From positions 23,962,501 to 24,026,500 of the forward strand of contig CM065397.1 of assembly GCA_033060915.1 (NCBI GenBank): 64,000 nt of DNA, written 5' to 3'. This document shows, piece by piece, positions 12,335-24,567 of the stretch. How positions within the stretch are numbered: position 1 is the stretch's first letter; the number at the start of each line of letters is the position of its first letter. The notes below the pieces were generated by a model. That model had not been told where the DNA came from, did not search any database, and worked only from the letters and a program-made list of their open reading frames with translations. The translations under genes were made by a program, and so were the position numbers. The stretch comes from Euryodendron excelsum (taxonomy: Eukaryota > Streptophyta > Magnoliopsida > Ericales > Pentaphylacaceae).

Positions 12335-12896
12335 TGTGGAGAGAATTTTTTGTAAGTCTTGATCCGCTTTGCAAACCACCAAGATGAACACTAGAGAGCG
12401 TACAAGAGTAGAAGATAGTGAAAATGTATTGACCTTCTTTGGGTCGATGGTACTTTGAAGATCAAGTCAGACAAGCTTAACCTTAATGTCTATAAAGAAA
12501 GAAATCAATTCTAGTTCTCAGTTGCATGTACCTTACTTCTTAGTGGCATAGTGTACTTATAGGCTTCGGAGGCCCTACTCCTTCTAGGAATGGTATTATC
12601 TCTCCTTATAGGGGTAGACCTCTCTTAGGTTGGTTTATGAGTAGATTGGCCTTATTTTTAAGAGTCTTATTCTTGGTCGGACTTGGTCTCCTACCCAATG
12701 GACTTCTTTTTATGCTTTAGGAGTGCTTCAACAGCTGCTGGGCTTGCCTTTTTTAGGTCGGCACCACCATTTCTAGTAGGCTTGCTTTCATGCAGTTCGG
12801 CTTGTGGCTTGTTCTGAGCCTCTTCTTTGGGAGGTCGACAATACTAATCTTAGTGGGCCGGCCCTAATCTAGGGAATGCAGAATCTTTATTGCACA
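12335..12896 (-). repeat. LTR of gag-only element (5' LTR in element orientation)
   Basis: 562 bp, TGTGGAG...TTGCACA. Direct repeat of 8513-9079. Confidence 0.88.
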
Positions 12897-14332
12897 TATA
12901 TATACATATATACATAAATTGTTGGAGAACTAAAGCATTGATGGACTAAAGTAAGTTTATTTAAAGTTATGACATTTCTTTAGTAAGCTCCTTTCTCTCA
13001 CGTTGGCTTCAAACATTTTGTAATATATTTATTTGGGGATATTTTTTAACTTTAATATTTATATTTTTATAGTTTTATATATTTATGACATATATATGAG
13101 GTTAGGGTTCAGTCTCGGTTGACCCTCAGTTGAACTAGTAATCTTCACCCAGTTCCTTTTCAGGTTTACTCAATGACCTAGGTTTCAAAACTTTAGAAAC
13201 ACATGGAATTACTAAATGCATGAAATGGATTGCAAATATCGTGAGATGTGTTGCTTGGTGAATGTGTGCATTGGTGCAAATTAACTTAATCATAACAATA
13301 GAATTGAAAACTTGATATTGAAAATGAAATAGCAATAAGACGAAAATGAGAACTTGAAATTGGTTAAGGAATTGAAAAGGTCATGGTTATGTAGTATGTG
13401 ATATTATTGGCATGCGGTGTGGTGTGACGCATGGCTTGTGGTATGGTTTGTGTATGGTCATGAGTTCTTGTGTGAGAGTTAAATAAAGATAAATAAAATT
13501 TATGGTTGAAATTTAAGTTGATTGATAACATTTATACAAAATACGGACATTTATCATGATATTGTCTTGCATGCATTTCAAGTGTTGTACACTTGCGCAT
13601 GTCACCATATTAATAATTTAGCTTTGTTAAAGTTACTTCTATTGAGGAAGTTTTGCTCAAGCCTACTATTTTGCAGATGATGACCCAAAGATTGGTCACA
13701 ATGTCAAAGTTGTAAAGTTTTTTATGTTTGCATTTTGTTTTTGTGTATTCTCCATGAGTTAGACAAAGGATGTATACTTGTATTTAAATTTCTCATTTGT
13801 TTTTTGTAATTTAAGGAATGATTAGACAATCTGTAGATGTTTTATAGTTGAAAGAAGATGTAAGAGGAGTTTTGAAACTTTTTTGAATTCCTTTTTGCAG
13901 AACAGTCTACTTTTTTAGCTTGTAATTAATTATCCTCTTTGAATTAATAAAATATGTTTTGATAGGAGATAGCTCATTGTACTAGCTTTATTTTGATATA
14001 TTATGGGCCTCATTTGGATTGAAAAGAGTTACATAGATTTTCCTCAAAGATGGCAGAATTTGACCTAGTCATAACTTGAGATTTACATAGAATTTGATGG
14101 TGATTCAAGTTGGATTGGAAACTAGATTCATTGTGGAACATTTTTAAAAAATTTCATGATTGTAGGTCTTGCGATTTGAGAGAAACTGAACTTTAAAGTT
14201 ATCATTTTTGTGCAGAATTTTTGCAGAACATAGGTTGAATACCAAAATTATCTCCTTCTCTCTCATTCAATTTCCATCTTTTCTCTTTCCATTTTACCTT
14301 CATGCTCTCAGTCACAGATTTGGGATGTGATA
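12897..14332. other. Non-coding stretch, possibly the rest of the gypsy 3' LTR
   Basis: No gene is visible. The stretch from about 13130 has the same style as 5412-7913 (ATGAAATTGG-type AT-rich, TTGCAGATGATGACC) and ends in GGATGTGATA, near-complementary to the LTR start TGTAACATCC at 5412. I infer, weakly, that this is the LTR continuation after later insertions. Confidence 0.35.
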
Positions 14333-15152
14333 GTCTTTTGACTATTGACTTGTTAACAAAGGGGGAAATATAGTATATAAGGGAAACATGTAGGAGATTT
14401 TTTTCTTAATATTCTCAACAAAAAAACTTTTTTTAAGGGAATATTCGAATTATAAGTCGAAATCACTGATTTGCCAATGACCAAAGGTTTTTTTTCCATC
14501 TCCAACCATATCTATATCATAACCATGATAAGGGACAAAATTGAAAAGCTTTCCCACATTCCCCGTTGCACATGAAGTGGTAATAGTGTTAGGAACACAC
14601 GGAGCGTCTTCTATCAACCAATATCATTGTGGCAAGAGCTTCAGGTATATCTTCAGGGTGAAAAAGCATGGTTGAATCGGTTCTAGCAACTCAATACATT
14701 ATGTCCCCGCTTTTTACAAATTTCATATTGAGCATCAGAATCTAGCAACCATTGATTTTCTTCCAACATGATTTCTAACTTGATGCCCTTGACCTCGAGT
14801 TTATGTTGTTTTCCCAAAATATTGACCTATATGATGCAAATGTCTTCCATTTGAAGAAAATTGTCTCCTATATTGCCTTTTGTTATAATTGCCCCTACTA
14901 GATCACTAGTCATAAAGGATCATAGATTGATTTGTTGCCTCGTCAATTCATTTATTGGAGAGTTCATAATATTGCAACAATAGACTGGTGTTATCATAAA
15001 AGCGAATTGTTTGCTTCATATTAGATATAGTGAAAGACACTTTGATAAGTTTAAAGACCATTATTCATAAGACTTTTGTTTTATTAGTGGCAGGTTTACC
15101 AATATCGTTAAGTTCATCACGTAAATGCTTTAACTTCCAATTGACACTCTCT
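14333..15152. other. Unrecognised sequence left of the MULE
   Basis: Read on the minus strand, some stretches look like degraded coding sequence (about 14900-14600), but I could not assign a family. This is the left flank of the MULE target site. Confidence 0.3.
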
Positions 15153-15162
15153 TAAATGATAT

Positions 15163-15310
15163 GTTTTTTAACCAAAATAAGTTATATTTTAAAATTTATT
15201 TCCCAAATATTAAATTGGCAAATTTTATTTCCAAAATACCTTAAAATATATTTCAAAATTGTGTTTCTGGGGGAAAACGGTAGTTCAAGACTGCGTTTCT
15301 CTATAAAACA
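15163..15310 (+). repeat. MULE left terminal inverted repeat
   Basis: Matches the reverse complement of 34580-34727, with roughly 85% identity by eye over the first 80 bp and weaker identity beyond. It starts GTTTTTTAACCAAAATAAG. A pyrimidine-rich leader (15340-15500) and a possible splice donor (CAGGTAACTTG, about 15517) follow, which would suit TIR-driven transcription into the transposase gene. Confidence 0.82.
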
Positions 15311-15719
15311 TAGTCAAGGATTGCGTTTTTTTCGGCATAACTTCAGCTCCTCCTCTTCTCCCTCACTCTCTGCCTTCTCTTCTCCCTCACTCTCTCTTCT
15401 TTTTCTATTTTTTCTCCACCTCTCTTCTCTTCTCCCACACTTTCTCTCTTCTGTTTTATCAATTTTGCTCATCATCCCCGCTTACTTTCCTCCTTCCCCA
15501 GTAGCAAACTTGTAACAGGTAACTTGTTTAAGTACAAAAGTTGTACATATTATTATATATTGTTGAATAAATAATTATTTTCTAATGTAGTTTAAAGATC
15601 ACAAATATTACAATTAATCTAATGTAGTGATCTTCGTTGGTTCTATCATTCCGACAAACACCTCCCTTACTCCTGGTACTCCGACAACCACCCTCTTGTT
15701 TAGTAAACTCTTATAACAT

Positions 15720-16865
15720 TTACTTATCTTGTTTGTATTGTTTAAGTGTATAATAGAAATATGTGTTTTATTTATTTTTACAAAATTATTGTAAAAATAC
15801 GAAATGAAAATAAAAAATTTATTTACAAGTAAGAAAATATATTTTGAAGAGACATAGTAAAAATTAATTGAAAAAAGTGTCTTGGTGAAAAAACATATTA
15901 TTAAAATAGGAAATTTATTGAAATATGTAGCAAGCCTTTTAATTTCATTTTACGAAATTGATTTACGAAATTATTGTAAAAATACGAAATTTATTTACAA
16001 GTAAGAAAATATATTTTGAAGAGACATAGTAAAATTTAATTGAAAAAAATGCCTTGGTGAAAAAAAAATATTATTAAAATAGGGAATTTATTGAAATATG
16101 TAGTAAGCCTTTTAATTTCATTTTATGAAATTTATTGAAAAAAATAAGAAATTTATTTACAAAATTGTTGTAAAAATACAAAATTTATTTACAAGTAAGT
16201 AAATTTTATTTACGAAATTATTGTAAAAACACGTAATTATAGTTAGGTATGTTCAAAAAATACAAAATTTATTGAAAAATAAGAAATTTATTTACAAGTT
16301 ATTGTAAAATATGAAATTTATTTACAAGTAAATAAATATTATTTATGAATTTATTGTAAAAATACAAAATTTGTTACAAAAATAAGACATTGATTTAAGA
16401 AATTTATAGAAAAAATAGTAAAATGATTTATGAAATTATTGAAAAATTGGAAATATATTTATGAAATTATTGAAAAAAATTAAAAATTTATTTTAAAATA
16501 CCAAATTTATTTACAAGTAAATAAATATTATTTATGAATTTATTGTAAAAACACAAAATTTATTGTAAAAATAAAAAAGTATTGAAAAAATAAGAAAAAA
16601 TAGAAAATTGACTTAAAAAATTATTGAACAAATAGGAAATATATTTATGAAATTATTAAAAAACTAAATTTATTGAAAAAATATAAAATTTATTTACAAA
16701 GTTATTGTAAAATACAAAATTTATTTACAATTAAATAAATATTATTTACGAATTTATTGTAAAGACACAAAATTTATTGTAAACATACAAAATTTATTGA
16801 AAAAATAAGAAATTGATTTACGAAATTTATAGAAAAAATAAAAAATTGATTTACGAAATTATTGA
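15720..16865. repeat. AT-rich degenerate tandem repeat inside the MULE
   Basis: About 1.1 kb of variations on AAATTTATTTACAAGTAA and TTATTGTAAAAATACAAAAT, with two longer near-identical segments (around 15830-15960 and 16000-16130). It lies between the TIR leader and the first transposase exon. No coding content. Confidence 0.7.
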
Positions 16866-16880
16866 TAGCAGGACAAAAAA

Positions 16881-19268
16881 ATGGATGAGACAGTGGCAAT
16901 GATGTTTTGGGATGAAAAAATAATGAATGATCTTAATGAAGGAATATTGTACAACATGGAGTGCCAGACATGTTGCAATATACCATTATATTGCAAACTG
17001 TCTGAACTAAAAGTCATGATCATGCCCTTGGTTGTCAAGGCTGGAGAAAATATAAGGCTGAAAATAATATGCAGATTTTCATACAATAATGAATGGGGCT
17101 CGGTCATATATAAGAAACTACCAATCAACGATGACCAAATATTGCAAATTGCCTTACGACTATCACAGAAAAAATCGTGGATGCAATGCATTGAGCTTTA
17201 CATTGAAGTAGAAGATGCATTAGTAGTTGTGGACCTTGTTGTGACTGAATGTGGGGTGACATTTCGGGTATGGTAGAATACTAGCAGATCAAGATGATAC
17301 GTCAATGACGTGAAATTTCTCAACGATGTTGACATTAGGATAGGACACTGTAGATCACACTGTGCCATATTCACAACAAATAGACCAACAGGGTAATCTG
17401 TTTCAGATGTGCAGCACACAGCAAAGTGGTCACCATGGTTCATTCGGGAATGGTGGCATTGGGTCGAGTAGTATGTCAACAATTCAACCTACAATGGGAT
17501 ATAGTGACGGTACAGATGCAGTGCAGCATATGGTTGAATCAGGCCACCGGTCCATACCTAGAGATTTTGATTTGAATGTAAGGTCTCCTGATGCACAGTT
17601 GGAATAATCAGATGAAGATGTAGATGTCACTCTAATAAACGATTTCAATGATAATGCTCAACAACAACAATGATCCCGGTTCTTTACTTCACTACATTGA
17701 CAGAAGGCTACGATGCACCAGTACCTAGCAGGAATAAGTTTCGCTATGGGTCCGTATGGGATAGGTACAACCCTAATTTTCGACTAGGTTTGCTGTTCAT
17801 TGATAATATTGCTTTGAAAAATGCATGCAAGGCATATTACTTGCACAACAGCAAGGAGTAATTGGTTATCGACTCAACTAAGAAACTATGGAAAGTTAAG
17901 TGCGCACACGACTGCCCTTGAATGCTTCGTGCTTCCAAAAAATAGCATGTGACGTGAGAGGTTACATAATACCTTGGCTCTCATACCTGCTTGTATTGGA
18001 TGCCAAACATAAGCCATCGTAATCTAGATGCGAACTTCGTATCACACGTTATCATGGCACAAGTCACGATGAGTTTAACTTTTATGCGAACTTGGTCACA
18101 ATAATTCAGTAGCTTGTTACATGAGCACTTCCTATAATGTACTTAAACTGTGCTATTTTTGTATAGAAAGATCAAGACTGGAAGATCGCGTCGATAATTA
18201 AAGATGTGAAAACACATCACCACCACACGGTGTCATACATGAAAGCATGGAAAGTAAGAACAAAAGCCATAGAAATAATATTTGGGAATTGAAAAGAGTC
18301 GCTTTCAAAGCTTCCTAGATATCTGTTGAAATTCTAGTCAAGAAACCCCAGAACTGTAAAGGCCTTCTCTCAAGACGTAGGTCACCTAGTCGAGTTTGAT
18401 CGAGTATTTTGGGCATTCAGCCCATGTATTGAGGGTTTCAAATAGAGTATGCCGATTATATCGGTTGATGACACCCACTTTTATGGGAAATACAAGGGTG
18501 TTATGCTTATTGTTGTCAGGATCACTGCGAGGGTACAACTTTTTCCCTTGCTTTTTCCATTGTTGAGGTTGAAGACATCCGTAACTGATCGTGGTTCATA
18601 CATTTGGAGAGACACTACGTTGTCCCTGGCAGGGAACGGGTGACCATAATTTCAAACAGTAACAAGGGCCTGCTAAATGCTATTGATCGAGAATGGAAAC
18701 ATCCAAGGGATGATCAACCCCTTGGTTTTTATAGATACTGCCTTCGACATTTTTGTAGTAACTATCATAAGAATTACAATATGATAAAGGTCAAGGACTT
18801 GGTGTGGGATGCTAGCACAGCTCATCAAGTGCAAAAGTTCAACAAAATAATGGATAAAATACGAAAAAAATGTGAACCATGTTATATTCAATTAATGGGG
18901 GAGGATGCTACTAAGTGGACATTGGTTTATGATGGTGGGTTTCGTTGGAAGATCCTCACAACGAACAATTCTAAGGGGTACAATGGTGATATAGTAGGCG
19001 CACTAATTTGCCTATCACAGTATGTGTGCAGGTAACTCACTACCGTTTTATTGAGAGTTTTGTTACATAACGTCGTGAAATACAACGTGACATCAACAAT
19101 GGTCATCGTTTCCTTACAGAAGTGCAAAAAATTTTTGAGGATTGGAACAAAATTACAATCGAGCATCGTGCCAGAGTTTTTAATTGGTAATATATGTTAC
19201 TATTACACCTGTTGTTACATGTTATACAGGGACACTATGTCTGTGGAAGTGGCTACCTGTAAAAGGGG
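16881..19268 (+). pseudogene. MuDR-type transposase gene, 5' part, interrupted
   Basis: Degraded transposase of a Mutator-like element. An N-terminal open segment (16881-17276, 131 codons, beginning MDETVAMMFWDEK) is followed by a low-complexity linker ending DFDLNVRSPDAQLE (17362-17607). The MuDR DNA-binding-type region follows (17670-17860; FIDNIALKNACKAYYLHNSKE). Then come the catalytic core pieces: PIISVDDTHFYGKYKG (near 18452, first catalytic aspartate in DDTH, usually DGTH), TIISNSNKGLLNAI (18640), YCLRHFCSNYHKNY (about 18735) and DGGFRWKILTTNNSK (about 18932). Several stops and frameshifts separate these. A solo LTR inserted at 19269 splits the gene, and the C-terminal part resumes at 24568. 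Confidence 0.85.
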
Positions 19269-19499
19269 TGTAAGCACCCCATTTTTGACCGCTCGGCAGT
19301 CTACACTCCGTCCAGACTTGTTTTCAGGTCATTTCAGGCATATTCCTATTGAATCCAATTCCCTAGGTCTAAATTCCACCTTTCCATCGCTTCGCGGGCC
19401 TGTCAGGCCCAAATAGAGGCAAAATGACCAAAATGCCCTTAGGGGCATTGTCCTTTCTTATTCCAATTCCGATCCCTCTCTCGAGACAGTTTATTCCTC

Positions 19500-20140
19500 G
19501 AGACGGTCCGAGTACTAAAACACTCACAAAATCGTCGGAGTGGCGGAAACACTCACAAAACCGTCAGAGTGGCGGAAACACTCACACAACCGTCAGAGTG
19601 GCGGAAACACTCAAAACCCAGGCACGTCTCTTCGGAGACGATAAGACCCCTTTCCAATCCCTCTCTCGAGACAGTTTATTCCTCGAGACGGTCCGAGTAG
19701 CAAAACTACTCACACAACCGTTAGAGTAGCGGAAATACTCCACCGTTAGAGTAGCGGAAATACTCATAGACCCGTTAGAGTAGCGGAAATACTCAAAGAG
19801 CCGTCCGAGTAGCGGAAATAATCAACCGTTAGAGTAGCGGAAATACTCACAGAGCCATCCGAGTAGCGGAAATACTCAACCGTTAGAGTAGCGAAAATAC
19901 TCACAGAGCCGTCCGAGTAGCGGAAATACTCAACCGTTAGAGTAGCGGAAGTACTCACGGAGCCGTCCGAGTAGCGGAAATATTCATAGAACCGTTAGAG
20001 TAGCGGAAGTACTCACAGAACCGTTAGAGTAGCGGAAATACTCACAGAACCGTTAGAGTAGCGGAAGTACTCTCAAATCGTCAACCCCGTCCGAGTAGCG
20101 AAAATACTCACACCGTTAGAGTGGCGGAAACACTCAAAAC
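19500..20140. repeat. 25/29-bp minisatellite in solo LTR
   Basis: About 19 copies of a unit of the type CCGTTAGAGTAGCGGAAATA + CTCA(CAGAG). Many neighbouring pairs alternate between CCGTTAGAG (29-bp) and CCGTCCGAG (25-bp) versions. Copy 1 at 1500-1740 holds only a few diverged units. Open frames through it give periodic peptides and are not genes. Confidence 0.9.
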
Positions 20141-20266
20141 CCAGGTCAACACCAGTGTCTGTTATCTCACTTCGGTGAAAAATGACCAAACTACCCTTAG
20201 GACCTTTTCCGAGACTTTCCGGTCAAGATGACCATTTTGCCCCTAGGCATCTGAACGCCCCGGGAA

Positions 20267-20640
20267 CCACACCGGCTCTGGGTATCAAACCGGTAATGAC
20301 CCGAGAATACTTTTTATAGTATTCTCAATCTTCCTTTACCTTTCCGGACCATTCCGAGTCAGTTCCGGCAAACCCGGTACAAAATGACCGTTTTGCCCCT
20401 GATGGGCCGGTCTCCATTTCCGACCACACCGGCTTTGGGTATCAAATCGATAATGATCCGGGAACACTTTTTATAGTATTCTCAATCTTCCTTTACCTTT
20501 CCGGACCATTCCGAGTCAGTTCCGGCAAACCCGGTACAAAATGACCGTTTTGCCCCTGGTGGGCCGGTCTCCTTTTCCGACCACACCGGCTCTGGGAATC
20601 AAACCGGCAACCTCTGGGAACATTCTAAATAATGTTTCCA
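20267..20640. repeat. 157-bp tandem repeat in solo LTR
   Basis: CCACACCGGCTCTGGG-like unit starts at 20267, 20424 and 20581, exactly 157 bp apart. Units contain AATACTTTTTATAGTATTC, AGTTCCGGCAAACCCGGTAC and AAAATGACCGTTTTGCCCCT. Confidence 0.88.
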
Positions 20641-20970
20641 GATCCCAAGTCTTCTTCTGGGACAGTCTGAGTCTGTCCCGACAGTTTTCTGGTCCGATTG
20701 ACCGTTTTGCCCCTAAAGGCCCGGTCGACCTTTCCGACACATCTTACCCTCACTTTTCAAGTCAAATACCTCCAGGACACTATTTTAAGTGTTCCTGCTC
20801 CTTTTCGGCCTTTCGGGTCACTCCCGGCTCCTTCAAATCATTCCCGGACTTTCCGGAGTCACTCCTAGTGAAGCCAGGCCAAAGTTTACATGGTGGTCAC
20901 TAGTACAGGCGCCCAAATCTAGTCAAAGATACGTTGCTTGCCGACCTTAATTGTTTCCTAAATGGCTGGT

Positions 20971-21023
20971 GCCACTAGCAGTGGCGCCAAGCCAAAAAAT
21001 GGCTTGGCGCCACTACTAGTGGC
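20971..21023. repeat. 24-bp inverted repeat (hairpin) upstream of the LTR TATA box
   Basis: The arms 20971-20994 and 21000-21023 (GGCTTGGCGCCACTACTAGT in the right arm) pair with one mismatch around an AAAAA loop. Another GGCGCCA...TGGCGCCA pair follows at about 21020-21065. It sits about 60 bp before TATAAATA. Confidence 0.85.
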
Positions 21024-21080
21024 GCCAGTGTAAATTTTGCCCTGGCGCCACTGCAACAGGCGCCAGGCTTGTCTTTCCTC

Positions 21081-21088
21081 TATAAATA
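21081..21088 (+). promoter_or_regulatory. LTR TATA box (solo LTR)
   Basis: TATAAATA within CTCTATAAATACAGAGCC, conserved in the second LTR copy (640-647, minus strand). Probable core promoter of the retrotransposon, giving transcription to the right. Confidence 0.65.
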
Positions 21089-21699
21089 CAGAGCCTCGAT
21101 CAACGTGAAAGGGGTCTGCAAACTTAACCTAAGAATCTCATATTTCGATACACAGAGCTCGAGCACCTCCAAAACCCTAGCCTCCCTAGGTTTTTCCAAA
21201 CCCTAGCCACTATACACAAACCCTAGCCTCCTATACACTCATACACTCCTCTATACACTCATACCCTAACCTTCAACCATCCTGGGAAGACTTGAAGAGC
21301 TGCCATCTAAAGCTTGAAGACAACCCTTGAAGACTGAAGAAGAAGACCAAGACGAAGACGAAGACCGAAGACCGAAGACTGCACAGCGCGCAAAATAAAC
21401 AAGAAACAAGGTAGGCTCCCTATTTAAATTTCCGCATTCCCCCTCTCTCTTCTCTCTCCAACCCACTTGGGTTTTCTCTATTTTAATCCCCCATCTCTTT
21501 TCCCCCCTTTCTTTGCATGCTTGAAACAAGGGGATTCCCGGTCCATGTGTAGGATTGGACTATTGGAGAGTCACCGTGTCGGGGGCTTTCTTATAGTCTA
21601 ACCAAAGACCACGTGGGTCCGGCCCCCTTGATTATGTGGTGAAGCCTTAACCTTGTATGTTCACGACCCCAAATTGCATTGTGCATATCATAGTCTTGC

Positions 21700-23780
21700 A
21701 TCTTCCAAAACTCGTTTTCAAAGTTGTTTTTCAAAAAATCGTTTTCAAACTTATTTTCAAAATTGCATCAAAATCTCTTTTTCAAAAACTTGTTTTCAAA
21801 ACCACAATTCTAGGGTGATTCTAGCCTTTCCATGGCTAGGGTTGCTTTAGGAAAGTGTTATATTAAAAGTGGCCTTTTGGCCTATATTTTCAAACTTTGT
21901 TTTCAAAACCACTTTCTTAAAGTGGTTCTAGCCCTCTTATGGCTAGAATCGCTTTAGGAAAGTGAGATGTTTTTGTACTTTCCAAAAACTCTCTCTCTCT
22001 CTCCAAGAATTTCCTCCTAAAAATTCCTTTTTCAATATACTTTCCTAAAACTCTCCTCTTCAAAATTGTTTTCAAAAACTCCCTTCCAAAATCTATTTTT
22101 CAAAACTCTCTTTTTCCACTCCTCTCCAAAATCTTTTCCTCAAAATCCACTTTCTAAAAACTCTCTCCAAAAATCTTTCCAAAAACTCTCTTTCTAAAAT
22201 CTTCTTTCTAGAAATTCCCCTCTAGGATTTCCCTTCCAAAATCTACGTTTCTAAAAACACACCTTCCAAAACTCCTTCTCTTTAAAATCTTTTCCAAAAA
22301 CTCTCTTTCTAAATTCACTTTCCAAAAACTCCTCCCTAGGATTCCTTTCTAAAAAAACCTTCGTTTCTAAAAACACACTTTCCAAAAACTCTTTCCTTAG
22401 AGCCCCAAATCAAGCCCTAGAACCCACAATTAGGAAGCCCTAATTTTCTTTCCAAAAACACAATTTTCAAACTTTGCCCTAAACCTAGGTTTCCAAAATC
22501 TTTTGTTTTCTACATCAAAACTATACATGTTTCCAAAACCTATTTTCTACGTCGAAACTACAATTTTTCAAAACTAGGGTTTCTAAAATTTCCCTCTCCA
22601 AATTCTTGTCAAATCCTATCTTCTCTTTAAGAAACCAAATCCAATCTCCCCGTTTAGGAAACTAGATCCCGTCCTCCGTTTTAGGAAACAAAATCCAACC
22701 TTTCTCTTTTAGAAACCAAATCCAATCCCTTCCTAATCCAAATCTTTCCTAATTCCAATCCTTCCTAATCTTCCCCTTTCCTAAATCTTAAGTTTCCAAA
22801 ACTTGAACATAAAAATCTTTCCTAAATTTTAAAAACTCAACTTTCAAATCTTTCCTAATTCAACCCTCTTTTCAAATCTTAACTTCTTAAACCTAAGTTT
22901 TCAAACCTTTCCTAAACTCAAGCCTTTCCTAATTTCAAGACTTTCTAAAATTTAAACCTAAAAACTTTCTAAATCCTAAATTTTCTAAATTTCAAATCTT
23001 TCTAAAATTCTAAGCTTCCTAAATTTGAAGCTTTCTTAAGTTAAATCTTTCTAAACTTTCAATCTTTCCAAATTCTAAACTTTCCAAAACTTCAAAATCT
23101 TTTCAAATCTAAACTTTTCTAAATTCAAAACTTTCTTAATTCAAGACTTTCTTAAGTTGAAAACTTTCTTAATTCAAACATTTCCTAAACTGAAAACTTT
23201 CCTTTTTCAAACCTTTCCCAAAACGAAACTTTCGTATTTTCAAAACTTTCCAAAATCAAAACTTCCCTTTTTCGAACATTTCTAAATTCAAAATTTTCTT
23301 AATTCAAAACTTTCCTAATTTCAAAACTTTCTTAATTTCGAAACTCTCCTAATTTGAAAACTTTCCTAATTCAAAGCTTTCCTAACTCGAAAACTTTCCA
23401 AAAATGAAACTTTCCTAATTCGAAAACTTTCCAAAAATGAAACTTTCCTAATTCAAAACTTTCCTAAATCGAACATTTCCTAATTCAAACATTTCTTAAA
23501 TCCAACCTTTCCTAATCTCCTAAACCTTCCAAGTCAAGTCAAACCTTTCCTAAGTCTCTTTCCTAAGTCTAGGTTCCTTAAAACCTTCATCTCTCTAAAA
23601 ACAAGTCTAAATCGTTCTTCCAAAATCAATCTTCTCAAATCCAAGTCCAATCTTCTCAATTCCAATTTCCAATCTCCTTTTCTAATCTCAATTCAATCTC
23701 TTTCTTCCAATCTAATCTCTCTCTTCAAATCAATCTATTTTCAATCGAACTCTTGTCCGAACTACGACTGACCTGATTCC
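21700..23780. repeat. 2-kb pyrimidine/adenine-rich degenerate repeat in solo LTR
   Basis: Continuous variations of AAAACTTTCCTAATTC and TTCCAAAAACTCTC, with almost no G on the plus strand. No credible protein. It occupies the middle of the LTR, downstream of the presumptive transcription start. Confidence 0.8.
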
Positions 23781-24567
23781 CCCAAAAGGATACGTAGGCA
23801 ACCTTCATAGGTGCGGTCACAATACTTTTCAAACTTTCAATTCCACCCTCATGGGTGTGGTTTTCAAAATCTTCTCAAATCTCAAATTTCAATTTCAAAA
23901 TTTCTATTTTCAAATTCCTATTTTCAAGTTTTCAAGCTTTTCAATTTCAATTCTATTTCTTCAAATCTCTTTCAAATCAAATCCAACTTCTTTTCAAATC
24001 TATCTTTCCATTCTCTTATCTTGCACTTGCATATCATGCATCATATTATTCAAACATTGTTTTTCAAAGTGAATAGGATTGAACATATGTGAATCGAAGA
24101 CTCTCGTAGGTAAATCTAGGGTAGATTGACATGTAGGTACCGAAAGGGCGGGGTAGGGTGATAGCTTAGTGCGTCTTCCCTACACGTAACCAACCTCCGA
24201 ACTTAGAATCACTGTTTTCAAAGACCAAAAAGGAGTTATTTTTCTAAAAAGGGCTAAATATTTTCTAAAAGGTTGCCAAACAACACGTTTTCCTTAAAAA
24301 CCCTCTCTGGAGGTGATATTTTCAAAATCGTTTTTCAAAATCCTAAGTGTAGTCTTCGGATTACTCTTAGTTTTAGGTGACCTAATTCACCTTAATCAAG
24401 TTAGGTGGCGACTCCGAATCTTTTTCAAAAGCCCTTTATTCAAACCTAATTTTCAATTCAAACCTAGTCGTACTCATTCTTCTAGGAGGGTGAGTTCTAA
24501 CGAGAGAGTACAGCATTTTTCCCGCTTGGGTGAGTATTCCTCGGGCGCGAAAAATCTGGGCGCGACA

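Larger units (their letters stand above)
8513..12896 (-). mobile_element. Non-autonomous (gag-only) Ty3/gypsy retrotransposon, both LTRs present
   Basis: Two direct repeats, 8513-9079 and 12335-12896, both begin TGTGGAG on the plus strand and end ACA. They are flanked by TATAT on each side (8508-8512 and 12897-12901), a 5-bp duplication. Orientation is minus: gag-like sequence reads on the minus strand, and just inside the right LTR lies ATTGACATCGTCTGTGGGA, resembling the PBS region of many plant gypsy elements (typically ATTGGCGCCGTCTGTGGGA). A purine-rich GGCTGGGGGCAA sits next to the left LTR. There is no pol, so it must depend on another element. The LTRs have visibly diverged, so the insertion is old. 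Confidence 0.85.
19269..24567 (+). mobile_element. Solo LTR of a large Ty3/gypsy (Tat/Ogre-like) element
   Basis: 5,299 bp beginning TGTAAGCACCCC and ending GGGCGCGACA, flanked on both sides by AGGGG (19264-19268 and 24568-24572), the 5-bp duplication expected of an LTR insertion. No internal retrotransposon genes are present, so this is a solo LTR, presumably from LTR-LTR recombination. Internal order: 25/29-bp minisatellite, 157-bp repeats, GGCGCC hairpin, TATA box (21081), a 2-kb pyrimidine-rich stretch, then a 3' part containing TAGGTGGCGACTCCGAATC, a segment seen in Tat/Ogre-lineage LTR ends. The lineage assignment is inference from LTR size and that segment. Confidence 0.88.

Noticed and set aside
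15156..15515. 119-codon open frame at the MULE left end
   Set aside because: It reads through the TIR and a pyrimidine-rich leader; the amino acids are serine/leucine/phenylalanine repeats from CT-rich DNA.
19764..19958. Minus-strand open frame with a strikingly periodic peptide (YFRYSDGS repeats)
   Set aside because: It is the translation of the 25/29-bp LTR minisatellite. The periodicity comes from the DNA repeat, and no start context or homologue supports a gene.
19500..20140. Regularly spaced repeats resembling a CRISPR array
   Set aside because: Units are directly adjacent with no unique spacers, inside a plant retrotransposon LTR.
23811..24092. Three overlapping plus-strand open frames rich in Phe, Ser, Asn
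   Set aside because: Low-complexity pyrimidine/adenine LTR sequence open in all frames; no coding signature.
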